A DNA stretch of 64,000 nucleotides from Breviolum minutum Mf 1.05b.01 (GCA_000507305.1 DF239318.1:186001-250000); one strand, 5' to 3'. Counted from the first letter of the stretch, positions 53,974 to 63,822 are shown. Translations and numbers: made by a program. The notes: generated by a model from the letters alone, not told the origin.

Positions 53974-54758
53974 GTTCCATGGCCGCATCCCCCATCCACC
54001 ATCGACCACTTTTTGGGCTGAAACGAGGTGAACGGGTGAAGGTGATGAAACCTGTGAGGGATGTGAAACTCTCCCGAAGAGTAACAGACGTCCTGTGTAA
54101 AAAAAAAAAGGTGTTTTTTTGAAGACATCTTTCCTTTGAAATGGCCTCCTTTTTTGGGTGGATATTTTAGTTTTCGGGGGTGTAATGCAACTGTGTAGGG
54201 GTGTCAAATGCAACCCTCAGGGAGCTTGCCCTGAAGCCCTGAATATGGATGGTTGGCAGACGATCCTTTCCTTTTGGGTTTCGGCCTATTTTCAGGGACG
54301 AGGTGTCAGCTTCACTGGGGGCACCTTTTTTTTTGGAACGTGTATTTTGAGTACAATTTGGTGGGGCGAAAGTGCATCTTTGTTTCAAAGTAAAGATCTC
54401 AAAGAAAAAACAACCTAACAAGACCCCCTAATGGCAGGTCCAAGTTATATCCTGCACTTTTCAGGTTTGTGAAACTGGAATCAATGCATAATGATTCATG
54501 TATCAATTCAAGAAGGCATAGACCGTCACACTTGGTGACCCTTTTTTGGGGGGGAGGCAGGTGATTCCTACAAATTCACTATAGCGGGGTGGTTCAGCTG
54601 GTTGTTGACATGTTGATTTACCCCCCCCAACACCTCGTCCGAATATCAATGATTGAACACATTATATAATATATTTATATATATATAATTTATTTTTGGG
54701 TTTTGGCTTATTTTTCCTTAGGTCTTTTGTGTGTTTGTCAGTAAGACTTGATTTTAAG

Positions 54759-54821
54759 GTCAACATCTTCATCTACACCCTGGACATCTTGATGCAGTTG
54801 AGCAAGGGCCGCTCAGATTAA
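54759..54821 (+). CDS. TMBIM/Lifeguard-family protein, terminal exon
   Basis: Acceptor CTTGATTTTAAG opens VNIFIYTLDILMQLSKGRSD followed by TAA at 54819-54821. Joined to the previous exon it gives LYMDIVNIFIYTLDIL, the family's last helix, then a short polar tail. This fixes the gene's 3' end. The 785-bp intron before it contains C-type repeat sequence (54165-54185) and AT-rich DNA. Confidence 0.92.
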   Translation, partial: VNIFIYTLDILMQLSKGRSD

Positions 54822-55458
54822 GCCATGAAGCTGCTGCATGATGACTGAAGTTGCCCCACCAGTGGGTTTCCGTAAACCACATGAGAACCAGAGGCCCCAA
54901 CAGTTTGAGGTGATGCGCCAGCGCAAAGAAAGTTGTTGTTGTTTGTAAAAACTAAAGTACACGTGATGTAAGGATTGTTTGAAACTTTCGGATGGTGAAG
55001 ATGAATGGTTAAAACACTTGATGTTTGACCAATGATTTGTAATTCTGCGTGGAAGTTCACCAATTGCAAACCTTTGAAAGATTTTGAAGGATCGCAGTTG
55101 TGTTACTGGGGATGCAGTGTGTACAGACAGTCCTCCCAGTTGACACGCGTTTTGGCAGACATGGAATACAAGGATTCTGTGTCTCCCGTCCAAAACCCCT
55201 AAAGACCAAGCAAGTCGACGAAAAGAAAAGGTCCTCAAGTCCTCAACCGGCAAGTTTGACCCCAGCAACTCCTGACGGCTCCGAAGTTTGTTGGACTCCA
55301 GTTGTTTTTTTAGTCAAATGGCAAAGGGCACCAAGAGATATTGTGGAATCTTGCGCTCTTTTTAAAGGAAACCAATTGGATGATGTACTGTTCTTGCATA
55401 TTTTCCGGAGCTAAGAAGATCCAGATTCCCTGAAACCATTTAGGTGGTTTCATTTTTT
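54822..55458. other. Region downstream of the TMBIM stop
   Basis: Contains the presumed 3' UTR. A + frame over 55100-55414 (DTRFGRHGIQGFCVSRPK, VDEKKRSSSPQPASL) and a 151-codon - frame over 54813-55268 overlap; both are unassigned. The + frame has a plausible composition and could be the start of the next gene. Confidence 0.35.
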
Positions 55459-55534
55459 CTAGGTGGTGGTTGCAAACATGTTTTATTTTCACCCCTATTT
55501 GAGGAAATGATCCAATTTGACTGCCACCGACCAG
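55459..55534. repeat. Introner-like MITE, family A copy 12 (internally deleted)
   Basis: CTAGGTGGTGGTTGCAAAC at the left, then TTTTCACCCCTATTTGAGGAA, and a shortened right end ACTGCCACCGACCAG. About 20 bases of the right half are missing. Confidence 0.8.
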
Positions 55535-55815
55535 TTTTTAATTGTTTAGTATTGATTTTGATCGGTACTTTCTATGGAATGCGACCCTTCTGTTCAAACA
55601 CGACATTGCCTCATATTGGTACAGTGTTTTCTTCATCGTTCACACGGCCGATTTTGCAACTTTCAACAGAGCCAATGCAATCCTCCCGTTTGACTAGCAA
55701 GTTGCACCAAGGGAATGCTCATGGCTAGGTACCCTCCGTGAAACCAACAGCTGACAGCGAGTGGATTAAACCCCTGAGAGTCAATGGTGACATTACCTTT
55801 CTAGGTCATTTTGTG

Positions 55816-55981
55816 TATCCTATGGTTAGGTGATTTTGTGTATGTTATGGTTAGGTGGTTTGAATCCTATGGTTAGGTGGTTTGAATCCTATGATGAAGT
55901 GGTTTGAATCCTATGGTTAGGTGGTTTGAATCCTATGGTTAGTGGTTTGAATCCTATGGTTAGGTGGTTTGAATCCTATGG
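55816..55981. repeat. 22-bp tandem repeat grown from a family A end
   Basis: About seven units of TTAGGTGGTTTGAATCCTAT + GG, with small variants. The phrase TTAGGTGGTTTGAA equals the left terminal repeat of family A, and the array runs directly into family A copy 13. Confidence 0.9.
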
Positions 55982-56074
55982 TTAGGTGGCTTGAACATTT
56001 TTTCGATTGTTTACGGAGATGATCCAATTTGACGAGCAGATGTTTCAAATGGGGTTGGTTCAAACACCAACTAG
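55982..56074. repeat. Introner-like MITE, family A copy 13
   Basis: TTAGGTGGCTTGAACATTTT at the left, GGTTGGTTCAAACACCAACTAG-type right end, with GATGATCCAATTTGACGAGCA between. Sits at the end of the 22-bp array. Confidence 0.85.
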
Positions 56075-56249
56075 TATGGAGGAAATCCTTCCAGATTTGT
56101 ATCTTGGGGTACCTGGGGTATGTTCCAAGGGGTCTTTTGAAGTTTTCTTAGAGGCTTGAGACTAAACTCTGCAAAAAGACTCAATGCATTGAACTGGCAA
56201 GATTGTTACACTTCAATCTGGGCAATTTGTATCCACTAATCCAGTTGGT

Positions 56250-56372
56250 AATGGGTACCCCTGAAATGGTGGGTTTAAGTGACTATTCTCCCCCCAAAAA
56301 TATGCCCTTAATTCAGATTTAGGAATTACCCTATCTTCAGGGGCAAAGTTGCTGTTAGTTTCAGGGAGGGTG
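56250..56372. repeat. MITE-like element, family C copy
   Basis: The right end GCTGTTAGTTTCAGGGAGGGT is well preserved; the left end GGGTACCCCTGAAATGG is partly decayed. It carries the CAG|GG acceptor-like end. Confidence 0.6.
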
Positions 56373-56758
56373 TACCAATTTGCCCAAGAATTTCCCTTAT
56401 TTTCGATTAGTTGACCGGAGTCCTTTACTCACAGCTGTGATGGCACTGATTTCAAGAAATCTTGCAGAATCTCATTGGTTTTCCCCAAAATGACAATACA
56501 TATTGGATCTACCCCCCCACCTAGGATAACAGTGACCACCAGGGTTTTTCCTTTTTTAGGTTTGGGAATCCCGAACCTAAGCCTTCATTTGTGACTGGCA
56601 TCCTGGGTGGGGTAACGTAGAATGCCTTCGTGGCTTCATCTGACGAACACCTGAGGCTTTTGCTTACATACCAAGGAGAAAAGATCGAACGCCAACAAAA
56701 AGGGAGCAGCAAAAAAGAGAAGTGCAGCAAAAACATGGAGGGAAATTGGGGTTGAAGG

Positions 56759-56856
56759 TACTGTTGATGGAAGAAATCTTGCACCACCTGGGATGGATAA
56801 AACCTTGTAAATAACGGGGTCACCTATCAACTGCTGCAGGATTTCTTCTAACAGTA
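56759..56856. repeat. MITE-like element, family B copy 7
   Basis: TACTGTTGATGGAAGAAATC at the left and GATTTCTTCTAACAGTA at the right, with GCACCACCTGGGATGGATAAA in the core. Nearly perfect ends. Confidence 0.85.
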
Positions 56857-57279
56857 TGGGACGAAATGGTTTTTTCCAATGAATATGGGGGCACTTTAAT
56901 GCTCTCATCTCATTTCATTGTAATGCCGTGTGATGGTTTTGCCATGATTATTTGTTCTTTTGGCGTTGGTCGTGTAGAAGTGAACACTATGTATATATAC
57001 ATTTTGTAAGCCGTTAAAGACCAGTGCAGTACAGTCAAAAAAGTCTAAATTGATCTAAATTGATTTGTCTCAGATTTTTTATGTTGCAGGTGTATTAGCA
57101 TACCCCTTGATTGGTTGGTAGGTTCCAAGTCGTTGGCCATGAGACCATTCATCGTCAGAACCCCGTTCCACTAGGGGGTCGGTGCATCTGATAAAACAAC
57201 AATGGGGTAGGGGTTGGTTGGTTTCTGATTTTTCAAGTTATAAAATGATGGATTGTATATACTACCCTTGGTTTTACAG

Positions 57280-57333
57280 ATTAATACGGCCGATGATGGA
57301 AGCCCTATCAAGCAACTAAAGCAAATTGAAAGG
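57280..57333 (+). CDS. Internal exon of the downstream gene, unknown protein
   Basis: Acceptor CTTGGTTTTACAG opens 18 codons, INTADDGSPIKQLKQIER, with a GA-type donor (AAAGG|GATAGA). The frame stops two codons further. Charged and helical. It is the first well marked exon of a + strand gene that runs to about 62.1 kb; a possible 24-bp exon lies upstream at 57090 (VLAYPLI after TATGTTGCAG). Confidence 0.55.
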
Positions 57334-57703
57334 GATAGATGATTTGTTGTCCCTAGGTGGGGTATTTGATGATTTGGAATGAATACCAGGAGAGAGATGA
57401 ATGGAGCTTCCACCAATTCGAAAGCAGTAACTACTGTAATCTAGGTATCTTTGTAGACACAACCTGGCCCTCTCTACACACATGTGATATGATTTAACTT
57501 GCCCTTTTTTTGTGACGCACCTTGGTCTTTCTAAATGTGTTTAGTTCATGGGTATCAGGGACACAGAAAAGCATATGAAAATTATGAAATGTAAAACATC
57601 TTCATATCATAGATGGATGGTGCTTGACTGTACCTAGTAGAAACAGTTGTTTTTAATCTTTTACATTTATATTTCCCGATTCTTGTCGCCATTTTGCTTG
57701 CAG

Positions 57704-57763
57704 GTGGATATTATGCAGCAATGTGTGAACCTCCAACTGGAAACAGGACAGCACAATCACGAG
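57704..57763 (+). CDS. Internal exon of the downstream gene, unknown protein
   Basis: Exactly 20 codons in phase 0 between CATTTTGCTTGCAG|G and CACGAG|GTCAGT: VDIMQQCVNLQLETGQHNHE. It looks like a polar helix. The other frames over it are shadows. Confidence 0.65.
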
Positions 57764-58020
57764 GTCAGTTTTTTTTTGGTGACAAAAACAAAACTGGAAA
57801 CGCAGAGAGTCGATCAAGTCTAGGGTCACATACAAGAGATATTTACACCTCGCAAAAATATGACGAGGTGTTTCCTTATTAAAGGGCTGATTCTCAGGTT
57901 CCATGCTAGTTTTCTGGGGTGTAAGGCATGTGATATCCTCTAAGGATTGTGCAATTCGTGCCCAAAAAAAACATCAATATAAGACCTGGCGGCTGAAATT
58001 TGACACCCTTGGAGGGTCTA

Positions 58021-58771
58021 GGTATTTATATAATGTATTGGATATCCATTGAAACATCTATATGTATAAGGCCCATTAGGCTCTCATGAAAGTCAAGAGA
58101 ATCTCCATCCGCCATGCCTTGAGATATCCAAGAATCCGAGGGGACTCAACGTTAACGTATCATAGAGGGTCCTGTCTTGGTATCCCAATTAAAAAATATA
58201 TAGAAAACATGCCGGCCTGGTTTGTTTTGTCAACAAAAACGGAGGTTCCGAAACACTAAGATGTTTTATCAAGTGAGGTTGTTTTGGAAACACTTTTAAA
58301 CTAAAAACCTCTAGGTTACAAATTATATGAACGCCAAATCTTTTTCCAAAAAAGTCACAACACACTCCTACAGCACAACCCAGGAAATCCCCCTAGTGCC
58401 TAGCCAAATATGAAAGGCATCCCCTTATAACGTGTTGGTCAAGGCTTAGGGGTGTGTTAAAAGAAATCTGTGTTGAAAGAACCTTAGATTTGTTTGATGT
58501 TTCTTGACCAACTTTGTTTGTTGAACGTCCCTTATAGAATGATGATGTTACGTTAACAAAAACGGCCAAACTCAAGCTGCCCGAACATCCAGAAAATCTA
58601 ACATAGGTGGCTGACAAGACATACCATGTGTAAATGTACGTGTCGAAAAATGTCGGACACACAACACACACAAGCGATTTCCCAACATGTATGGTATGCG
58701 TGGATTTATGTTTGGTTTCATCCTTTAGCTTCTAGCATGAATCCATTTGAAACCACTTTGACACATTGCAG
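58021..58771. other. Intron-like stretch
   Basis: AT-rich DNA without recognisable exon or complete repeat element. The - strand frame at 58393-58671 has no splice signals. Confidence 0.45.
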
Positions 58772-58843
58772 GTGGGGGACACAGAGGCTTACAAAGAAGT
58801 CATTGCTGCATCTCGTCAACAGAGACGGTTTGGGCAATGTCGG
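58772..58843 (+). CDS. Internal exon of the downstream gene, unknown protein
   Basis: Exactly 24 codons in phase 0 between TGACACATTGCAG|G and TGTCGG|GTTGGT: VGDTEAYKEVIAASRQQR then RFGQCR. The peptide is a charged helix. A further + frame right after it (58870-59037: TFEQLMELEQQAKVPG, GCDFGVLFGIHESSG) is protein-like but has no clear acceptor. Confidence 0.65.
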
Positions 58844-59282
58844 GTTGGTTGAGAGATGTTGAAGCGTTGAATGCTTGTGTTTACTTTCGAACAACTCATG
58901 GAGTTGGAACAACAAGCCAAGGTGCCGGGCAATTGGGGGTGTGATTTTGGAGTTCTGTTTGGAATCCACGAAAGTAGTGGAACCACTTTTTGCAGTTATT
59001 TTTATATTGACCTCATCGTTCACCTTGAGGTTCTTTGAGTATCTCTAGTATAGGATCTATTTGGGCCTATAGGTGCCTCACATAACTTTTTGGTCAAGCT
59101 TTGAGAAAACAAAAACGGCAACATGTCCAATGTGAGGAGAACTGCATTCTTGTTTGACTGTGTTTTTTTAAAGCTATTGGTTATTCCCGGGTGAAACACA
59201 AATAATGCCAGTGAAGAGCTTAAGATGCGATTTTTGATGCCAAGGAATTGATCAGAAATAGTAAGACCTTGGAGTTGTTTCA

Positions 59283-59415
59283 TGGCTAATCAACCTTCCA
59301 CCCGAGAAACAGGGCCTTATTGTTATGAACCATTGGTTTCCCTTAATAAGGCCAGCTATTAAAGCGTTAATATTTCTGAGAGTGTTACCTTAGGACGGGG
59401 GTAGGTTGACTAGCC
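59283..59415. repeat. Inverted-repeat element, family I
   Basis: TGGCTAATCAACCTTCCACCCG at the left and GGGGGTAGGTTGACTAGCCA at the right; inner pair AGGGCCTTATT and TTAATAAGGCC. The window's left edge holds the end of a second copy. Confidence 0.75.
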
Positions 59416-59787
59416 ATGCTTGTGTGTCTCCCTTTTCCAGTAAAAGTTACCCGTTACCACCACGGATTTTGGTTTCCTTTAGGCTTGGCAGGTCCCACAC
59501 TTTCCACCCTCATGGCCTGCCTTAAACTGAGGGGCACGGGAGACAACTCCAGGTTTGTCCTTGAGAAAAAAATTTGACAACTCGATTCCAATCATGAAAA
59601 GATTTACACATTTCTGGACAAATTATAGCGACCTCACACAACCTGGGCCCCCAAAAGGTAGCTAAGGAAGGGAAATCACAAAAAAAATGATGGTTTATGG
59701 ACCGGTTTGCAGATTTGTCCCCCCACACATTTTCGGAAACTATCTGCCACAGATGGTACCGACGCATCTAAATATTGGTGACTCCAG

Positions 59788-59838
59788 GGTTTGGCTTTGA
59801 TTCATGGCCAAATCTACAACCCTGATTTTGAAATTGTG
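59788..59838 (+). CDS. Internal exon of the downstream gene, unknown protein
   Basis: Exactly 17 codons between TTGGTGACTCCAG|G and the strong donor ATTGTG|GTGAGA: GLALIHGQIYNPDFEIV. Phase 0, consistent with the other phase-0 exons of this gene. No family recognised. Confidence 0.55.
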
Positions 59839-59879
59839 GTGAGAAAAATGAAGGACATTTTTTTTGGGTGGGATCTACT

Positions 59880-59958
59880 AGGATCCATGTATGATATATT
59901 TACCTACATTTGGTTGATGTTTATCTTCAATGGTAGATTAGCACGTAAATATACCAGT
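59880..59958. repeat. MITE-like element, family D copy
   Basis: ATCCATGTATGATATATTTACC at the left and AAATATACCAGTCCCATGGAT at the right; the middle has lost the usual loop and gained TTGATGTTTATCTTC. Confidence 0.55.
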
Positions 59959-60129
59959 CCCATGGATCCTATAGGTTATTTACAGGCTTGAAGGCGATTC
60001 CCTCCTGCCCTTCAACGTTTATGTTGGGGTCATTCGCTCAGGACTTTGCCCGAGAACTCTGGCTTTTTGGCAGAAATTTCGAGGGAAGTGGAACTTCACC
60101 TTGTAGTTGTAAAAGCGTAAATGATGTGA

Positions 60130-60227
60130 TACTGGAATAACTCCTGCACCACCTGGGATGTATAAAACCCAGTACATAATGGGAAAGACTCCTTATCAAC
60201 TGGTGCAGGATTGCTTCATCAACAGTA
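60130..60227. repeat. MITE-like element, family B copy 8
   Basis: The core CTGCACCACCTGGGATGTATA and AATGGGAAAGACTCC is very close to copy 7; ends TACTGGAATAACTCC and GATTGCTTCATCAACAGTA. Confidence 0.75.
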
Positions 60228-60615
60228 GATGTGGTGATATTAAAAAACAACTATATAATTGATGACTCGTATTTAGAATTCTTGCTAAATTGTTGATTCA
60301 GTTTCAACTTTCTCCGAAGAACTCTGATTTCTATATGAGGCATACATATCATACAAAGTACAGCAGATAGCGGCACACCCGCAATGCCACCCCTCAGAAC
60401 AAAAGACAAAGACTTATCAATGGACTATTAACCACCACCTTGATCCCTTAGTAGGTCCATATTTCCGGGGAAGGTGGCATTGGGGGTGACCCTCAAACTC
60501 AAATGAGTATATAAATATATCTCGGGTGTCAGCACCTCCCAGTAGCATAGGTTTAGTGCAGGATCCCCACAAAAGATGCAACGATCGTGGTGCACCCAAG
60601 ATTGAGTGGGATTTT

Positions 60616-60753
60616 TAGGGACCCCCCCAATAATGGGACCCCTTACCCACACTATTCTCATACCACTCCCATAAGAATCCCTAAAGATATGGGAATGGTA
60701 TGGGAATAGTATGGGAAGCTTACCATAAGGTGTTCCCATTATTGGGAGTCCCT
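60616..60753. repeat. Inverted-repeat element, family L copy 1
   Basis: TAGGGACCCCCCCAATAATGG and ATTATTGGGAGTCCCTGG are inverted ends; the interior contains repeated ATGGGAATGGTATGGGAATAG-like units. Confidence 0.7.
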
Positions 60754-60951
60754 GGAATCACCCTTGAAAGATATATCGTTTTACCTTATCTTCTTCCTTG
60801 CGAAACCATGGCACTTGGAGGGTCAACCATTCCACTCAAGTTGTGTATCCTGAGACATTTTCTTCACTTCCATCCCCTGGTATAGTTGCGATTGAAATTG
60901 CATATATGCTTCAAAATAGAATTGTCATATGCAGTACGCAGTCATACAAAT

Positions 60952-61073
60952 TCATGGGAATCTAAGGGTGCCCCCCCAATGCCACCCCCCCAAGAAATAA
61001 GGCCTTATTAAGGGACCATAACCTTATTTCTTGGGGGGGTTGGCTTTGGGGGGGTACCCTTAGATTCCCATGA
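60952..61073. repeat. Inverted-repeat element, family L copy 2
   Basis: A near-perfect hairpin of about 50-bp arms: TCATGGGAATCTAAGGGT... and ...ACCCTTAGATTCCCATGA outside, GCCACCCCCCCAAGAAATAAGG-type and its complement inside, loop about 19 bases (CCTTATTAAGGGACCATAA). Confidence 0.9.
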
Positions 61074-61133
61074 CAAATGCAGCACTCTTAGCCTTCTGGT
61101 TGAGCAACGCTAGGATTTCTGCCTTGAACCAAG

Positions 61134-61251
61134 GCAAGGGATGCCGGCCTGGACGGTCTTAGATGAGGAGGTTCAACAAGGCATGATTCATCGTGTCAAC
61201 CGTGAAGATGAACATGGGTCCCGTGTCACCTATGAAACTTTGACAAATTGA
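61134..61251 (+). CDS. Putative exon of the downstream gene, acidic segment
   Basis: After CTGCCTTGAACCAAG|G (or an earlier acceptor at 61113) the frame reads QGMPAWTVLDEEVQQGMI, HRVNREDEHGSRVTYETL and ends in TGA at 61249-61251. GC-rich and protein-like. The exact exon end is unclear; a donor ATGG|GTCCCG at about 61217 is possible. No family recognised. Confidence 0.45.
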
Positions 61252-61821
61252 AGAATGGAGAAACGGAAAACAACACAGAAACTGGTAGTTCTTTCAATTT
61301 GGAGCGTTTTATGTGAGCAAAGCCTTGAACACTAGAATGAGACTTGTGAATATTGAAAGCTGCTAGGGAGTTGAGCAGCCCAGGAAAACATATGAGATAT
61401 ATGAGAAACTTTAGATATTAGTATGTGTTTGAGGTGAACATGTTTGAAACCCTTGTTCGATGACTAGGCTTGGACTTAAGCTGCAGGAACTTGCTGTTTT
61501 TTTTGGTTTTACTCTCAGCACTCTCAGCTTAAATCGTAAGATGTTTCCTCGTTGTGGTTGGTGGACGCTGTAACAGCAGCTGAAACACACAGCAAAAGCA
61601 CCTGAAACATTGTGACATTGGAGTTGGAAAATGATTGGATCCTTTTGCAAAAAGGCCTCCCAAAAACAGACGCGGAGTGTTAGTTTTTCAGAGTGGCAAC
61701 TGGGTGGCTCATGGTAGTTGGCCCCTAACTAGTCTGTAAGTTGGGTGTTGAGAGCCTACTTACGGGTGTTACCAACTAACTTACAGGGGGTAATTGTACT
61801 TCTAGCCCAACCTATAACTAG

Positions 61822-61874
61822 ACTTCGCATGATGCTGAAGAAGCGGGTGTCTCAGTGTTCGAAAGTTGTGCAAG
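61822..61874 (+). CDS. Putative exon of the downstream gene, basic helix
   Basis: AACCTATAACTAG precedes LRMMLKKRVSQCSKVVQ; donors CAAG|GTGATA or ATT|GTGAGA are possible. The basic helix would sit just before the membrane-type terminal exon. The phase to the next exon fits only some donor choices. Confidence 0.4.
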
Positions 61875-61930
61875 GTGATACATTGTGAGAAAAGTGGCGA
61901 ACTTGTTTGTAACCTGTGAAGTTGTTTCAG

Positions 61931-62077
61931 ATTGGATTTAATGTTACACCTGAGTTTCATTACATGTTTTTTGGTCCATCTTTTCCTCAAGTTGTGTTGC
62001 ACGTCTTTGTTGCGGGAGTTTTGTCCTCTTTGACCTTCAAAAAGAAACACGTTGGATGCACCGTCCTTCAATTCTAA
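61931..62077 (+). CDS. Putative terminal exon of the downstream gene, membrane-type
   Basis: Acceptor GAAGTTGTTTCAG opens IGFNVTPEFHYMFFGPSF, PQVVLHVFVAGVLSSLTF, KKKHVGCTVLQF and TAA at 62075-62077. A hydrophobic stretch (VVLHVFVAGVL) is followed by a basic tail, as in a C-terminal anchor. A second frame through the same exon gives a Leu-rich peptide ending earlier, so the reading is likely but not certain. The opposite-strand frame is a shadow. Confidence 0.5.
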   Translation: MGFNVTPEFHYMFFGPSFPQVVLHVFVAGVLSSLTFKKKHVGCTVLQF

Positions 62078-62087
62078 CGCGACGCCT

Positions 62088-62190
62088 ATGCGAAACGAGG
62101 ACTTTCAGTACACCAAGACGGTGAACGAGGCATTGGCCGGTGGAACATTTCAGAGATTGGGGGGGTCACAGTGGTTTGATGGCATCACAT
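62088..62190 (+). CDS. Short open frame overlapping the terminal exon's downstream side
   Basis: From ATG 62088 the frame reads MRNEDFQYTKTVNEALAG then GTFQRLGGSQWFDGIT and TGA. The same frame is open upstream to about 62035, overlapping the end of the exon at 61931-62077. It has a convincing protein composition. It may be the start of the next gene or the true reading after a frame change. Confidence 0.35.
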
Positions 62191-62520
62191 GATGCACATC
62201 AGATGTGTAGATCACGTACCTTTGTTTGTACATGTACAATGTATATATATATATTATGTATTACGGTGTGAACATTTTCATATATAGAATATATATTGTT
62301 TGTATAATATCTATAACGTACATCAATTTCTATATGATCATTGGAATCTACGGGTGCCTTCGATTGAGGCCTGGACCTCATTTGAGGATGGCATTGGGGA
62401 GACATGGGACCCAACACACCACTGATGCTTGGATTACCCGTTGCAAGCAACTTTTTTGGTAATCCAGCCACCAAAATGATGGATTTCTTTCCAAATGAGT
62501 GGTATCCCCAGATGCGCTGA

Positions 62521-62600
62521 ATGTATGGAATATTTACTACGTACATTTATCATAGATTTTAAGCCACAATGTAGGATAAGTATACCAGATATATGGAGTG
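62521..62600. repeat. MITE-like element, family D copy
   Basis: TGTATGGAATATTTACTACGTA and AATGTAGGATAAGTATACC; clearly a D hairpin with decay. Confidence 0.6.
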
Positions 62601-63051
62601 TATGGGATCCAATGGATAGGGAAACCTCCGAATCCTGCTGATTTCAGATCAAAAGCATTGAAAGCCTAGCGGCTAAGATTACTGAAAGAGATACATCTAC
62701 AGACTTTCAAGGGGGCGTATCATGGCTTATGATTTTCAGTAGGTCCCAACTAAGTTTGATAGAAGCAAGATATATTAAATATATACATACAGGCTTTCAG
62801 AGCAAGGATATTTTGCCATTAAAACTTATAGCTAGGCTATTCCATTTATTAAAACCCGGGTCAATTACATAGATTTTGTTGTTTTTGTTGTGATCCTTGG
62901 TGTTTCTATCCCCAACAGCGGTCAGGGTAGCAAGTCCGTAAGCAAAGCCTTCATCGTGAAAGATCGACCGAGAGAAAAATTGCACACCAGACAGTTGGGA
63001 GCCGAGAGTTGGGAAAACAGGGGTCAGTAAATAGGGGGAAAAATGGTGGTA

Positions 63052-63157
63052 TACCCTCCCTGAAACTAACAGCTCGCCCATGAAAATCCACATCTTTCCC
63101 GGTAAATATCATCAAAATGGTGGATTTCCATGGGCCATGTTAGTTTCAGGGAAGGTA
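63052..63157. repeat. MITE-like element, family C, well preserved
   Basis: TACCCTCCCTGAAACTAACA and TGTTAGTTTCAGGGAAGGTA are inverted ends; inner pair CATGAAAATCCAC and TGGATTTCCATGG. The right end carries TTTCAG|GG. Confidence 0.9.
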
Positions 63158-63177
63158 CTAGGAAGTTAGTAAATGGT

Positions 63178-63282
63178 TACCCTCTGGTAAACTAACATGG
63201 CAATGGAAAATAATCCTTTTGAAGATGTATTCCCTATTGAAAATGGGGATTTTCCATTGCTATGTTAGTTTACCGGAGGGTA
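63178..63282. repeat. MITE-like element, family C subfamily 2
   Basis: ACCCTCTGGTAAACTAACATGG and ATGTTAGTTTACCGGAGGGTA; inner pair GCAATGGAAAAT and ATTTTCCATTGC. It sits 20 bases after another C copy. Confidence 0.9.
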
Positions 63283-63630
63283 ACAAACGGATTACAACCT
63301 ACTTATAAATGGGGAATATTGGGGTCGTAAGCCCCTTTTTTTAAAAACCATTTACTTTCAGGGATGTGAAGGGTACCATCCCAAGATTTTTTTGTTCGAA
63401 TTACCTATTTTGAGCGAATCAAACAATATAAATCTAGGGTAATACTGAGGGATGTCCCGTGAATAAGAATCCTTTTTTTTGGGTTGGTACTATACTGACG
63501 CCTGAACAAGAGATCCACCTTGTGCTGATTTCCAAAATTTTCAATATTTTTTCAATGCAAAAGACAGTCACGCTGCAGAGCGACTCAGCTGGTAGGATTC
63601 GGAATGGAGAGGAAGAAGATTTGCTATGTT

Positions 63631-63714
63631 TTAACCCTCCTTGGGGAAGAATCCCATTTTGACGCTAAGACTATGAATTACTTGATTTTTCCACGAGTTG
63701 AAACGAACGACTAG
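63631..63714. repeat. Family A relic
   Basis: CCCTCCTTGGGGAAGAATCCC, TTTTGACGCTAAG and GAGTTGAAACGAACGACTAG keep the order of family A landmarks, but the left end is gone. Confidence 0.5.
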
Positions 63715-63729
63715 TACCCAGATGCTCCA

Positions 63730-63822
63730 TGTGTGGATTACAGTATTCACCTACATTAGGTGAAACATTGCCACATTCAAGGGCAAATGTAGGTAGATAT
63801 TCCCTACATGGAGCATTTGGGG
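63730..63822. repeat. MITE-like element, family D copy
   Basis: GCTCCATGTGTGGATTACAG and CCCTACATGGAGCATT are the outer arms, TTCACCTACATT and AAATGTAGGTAGATA the inner arms. Confidence 0.75.
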
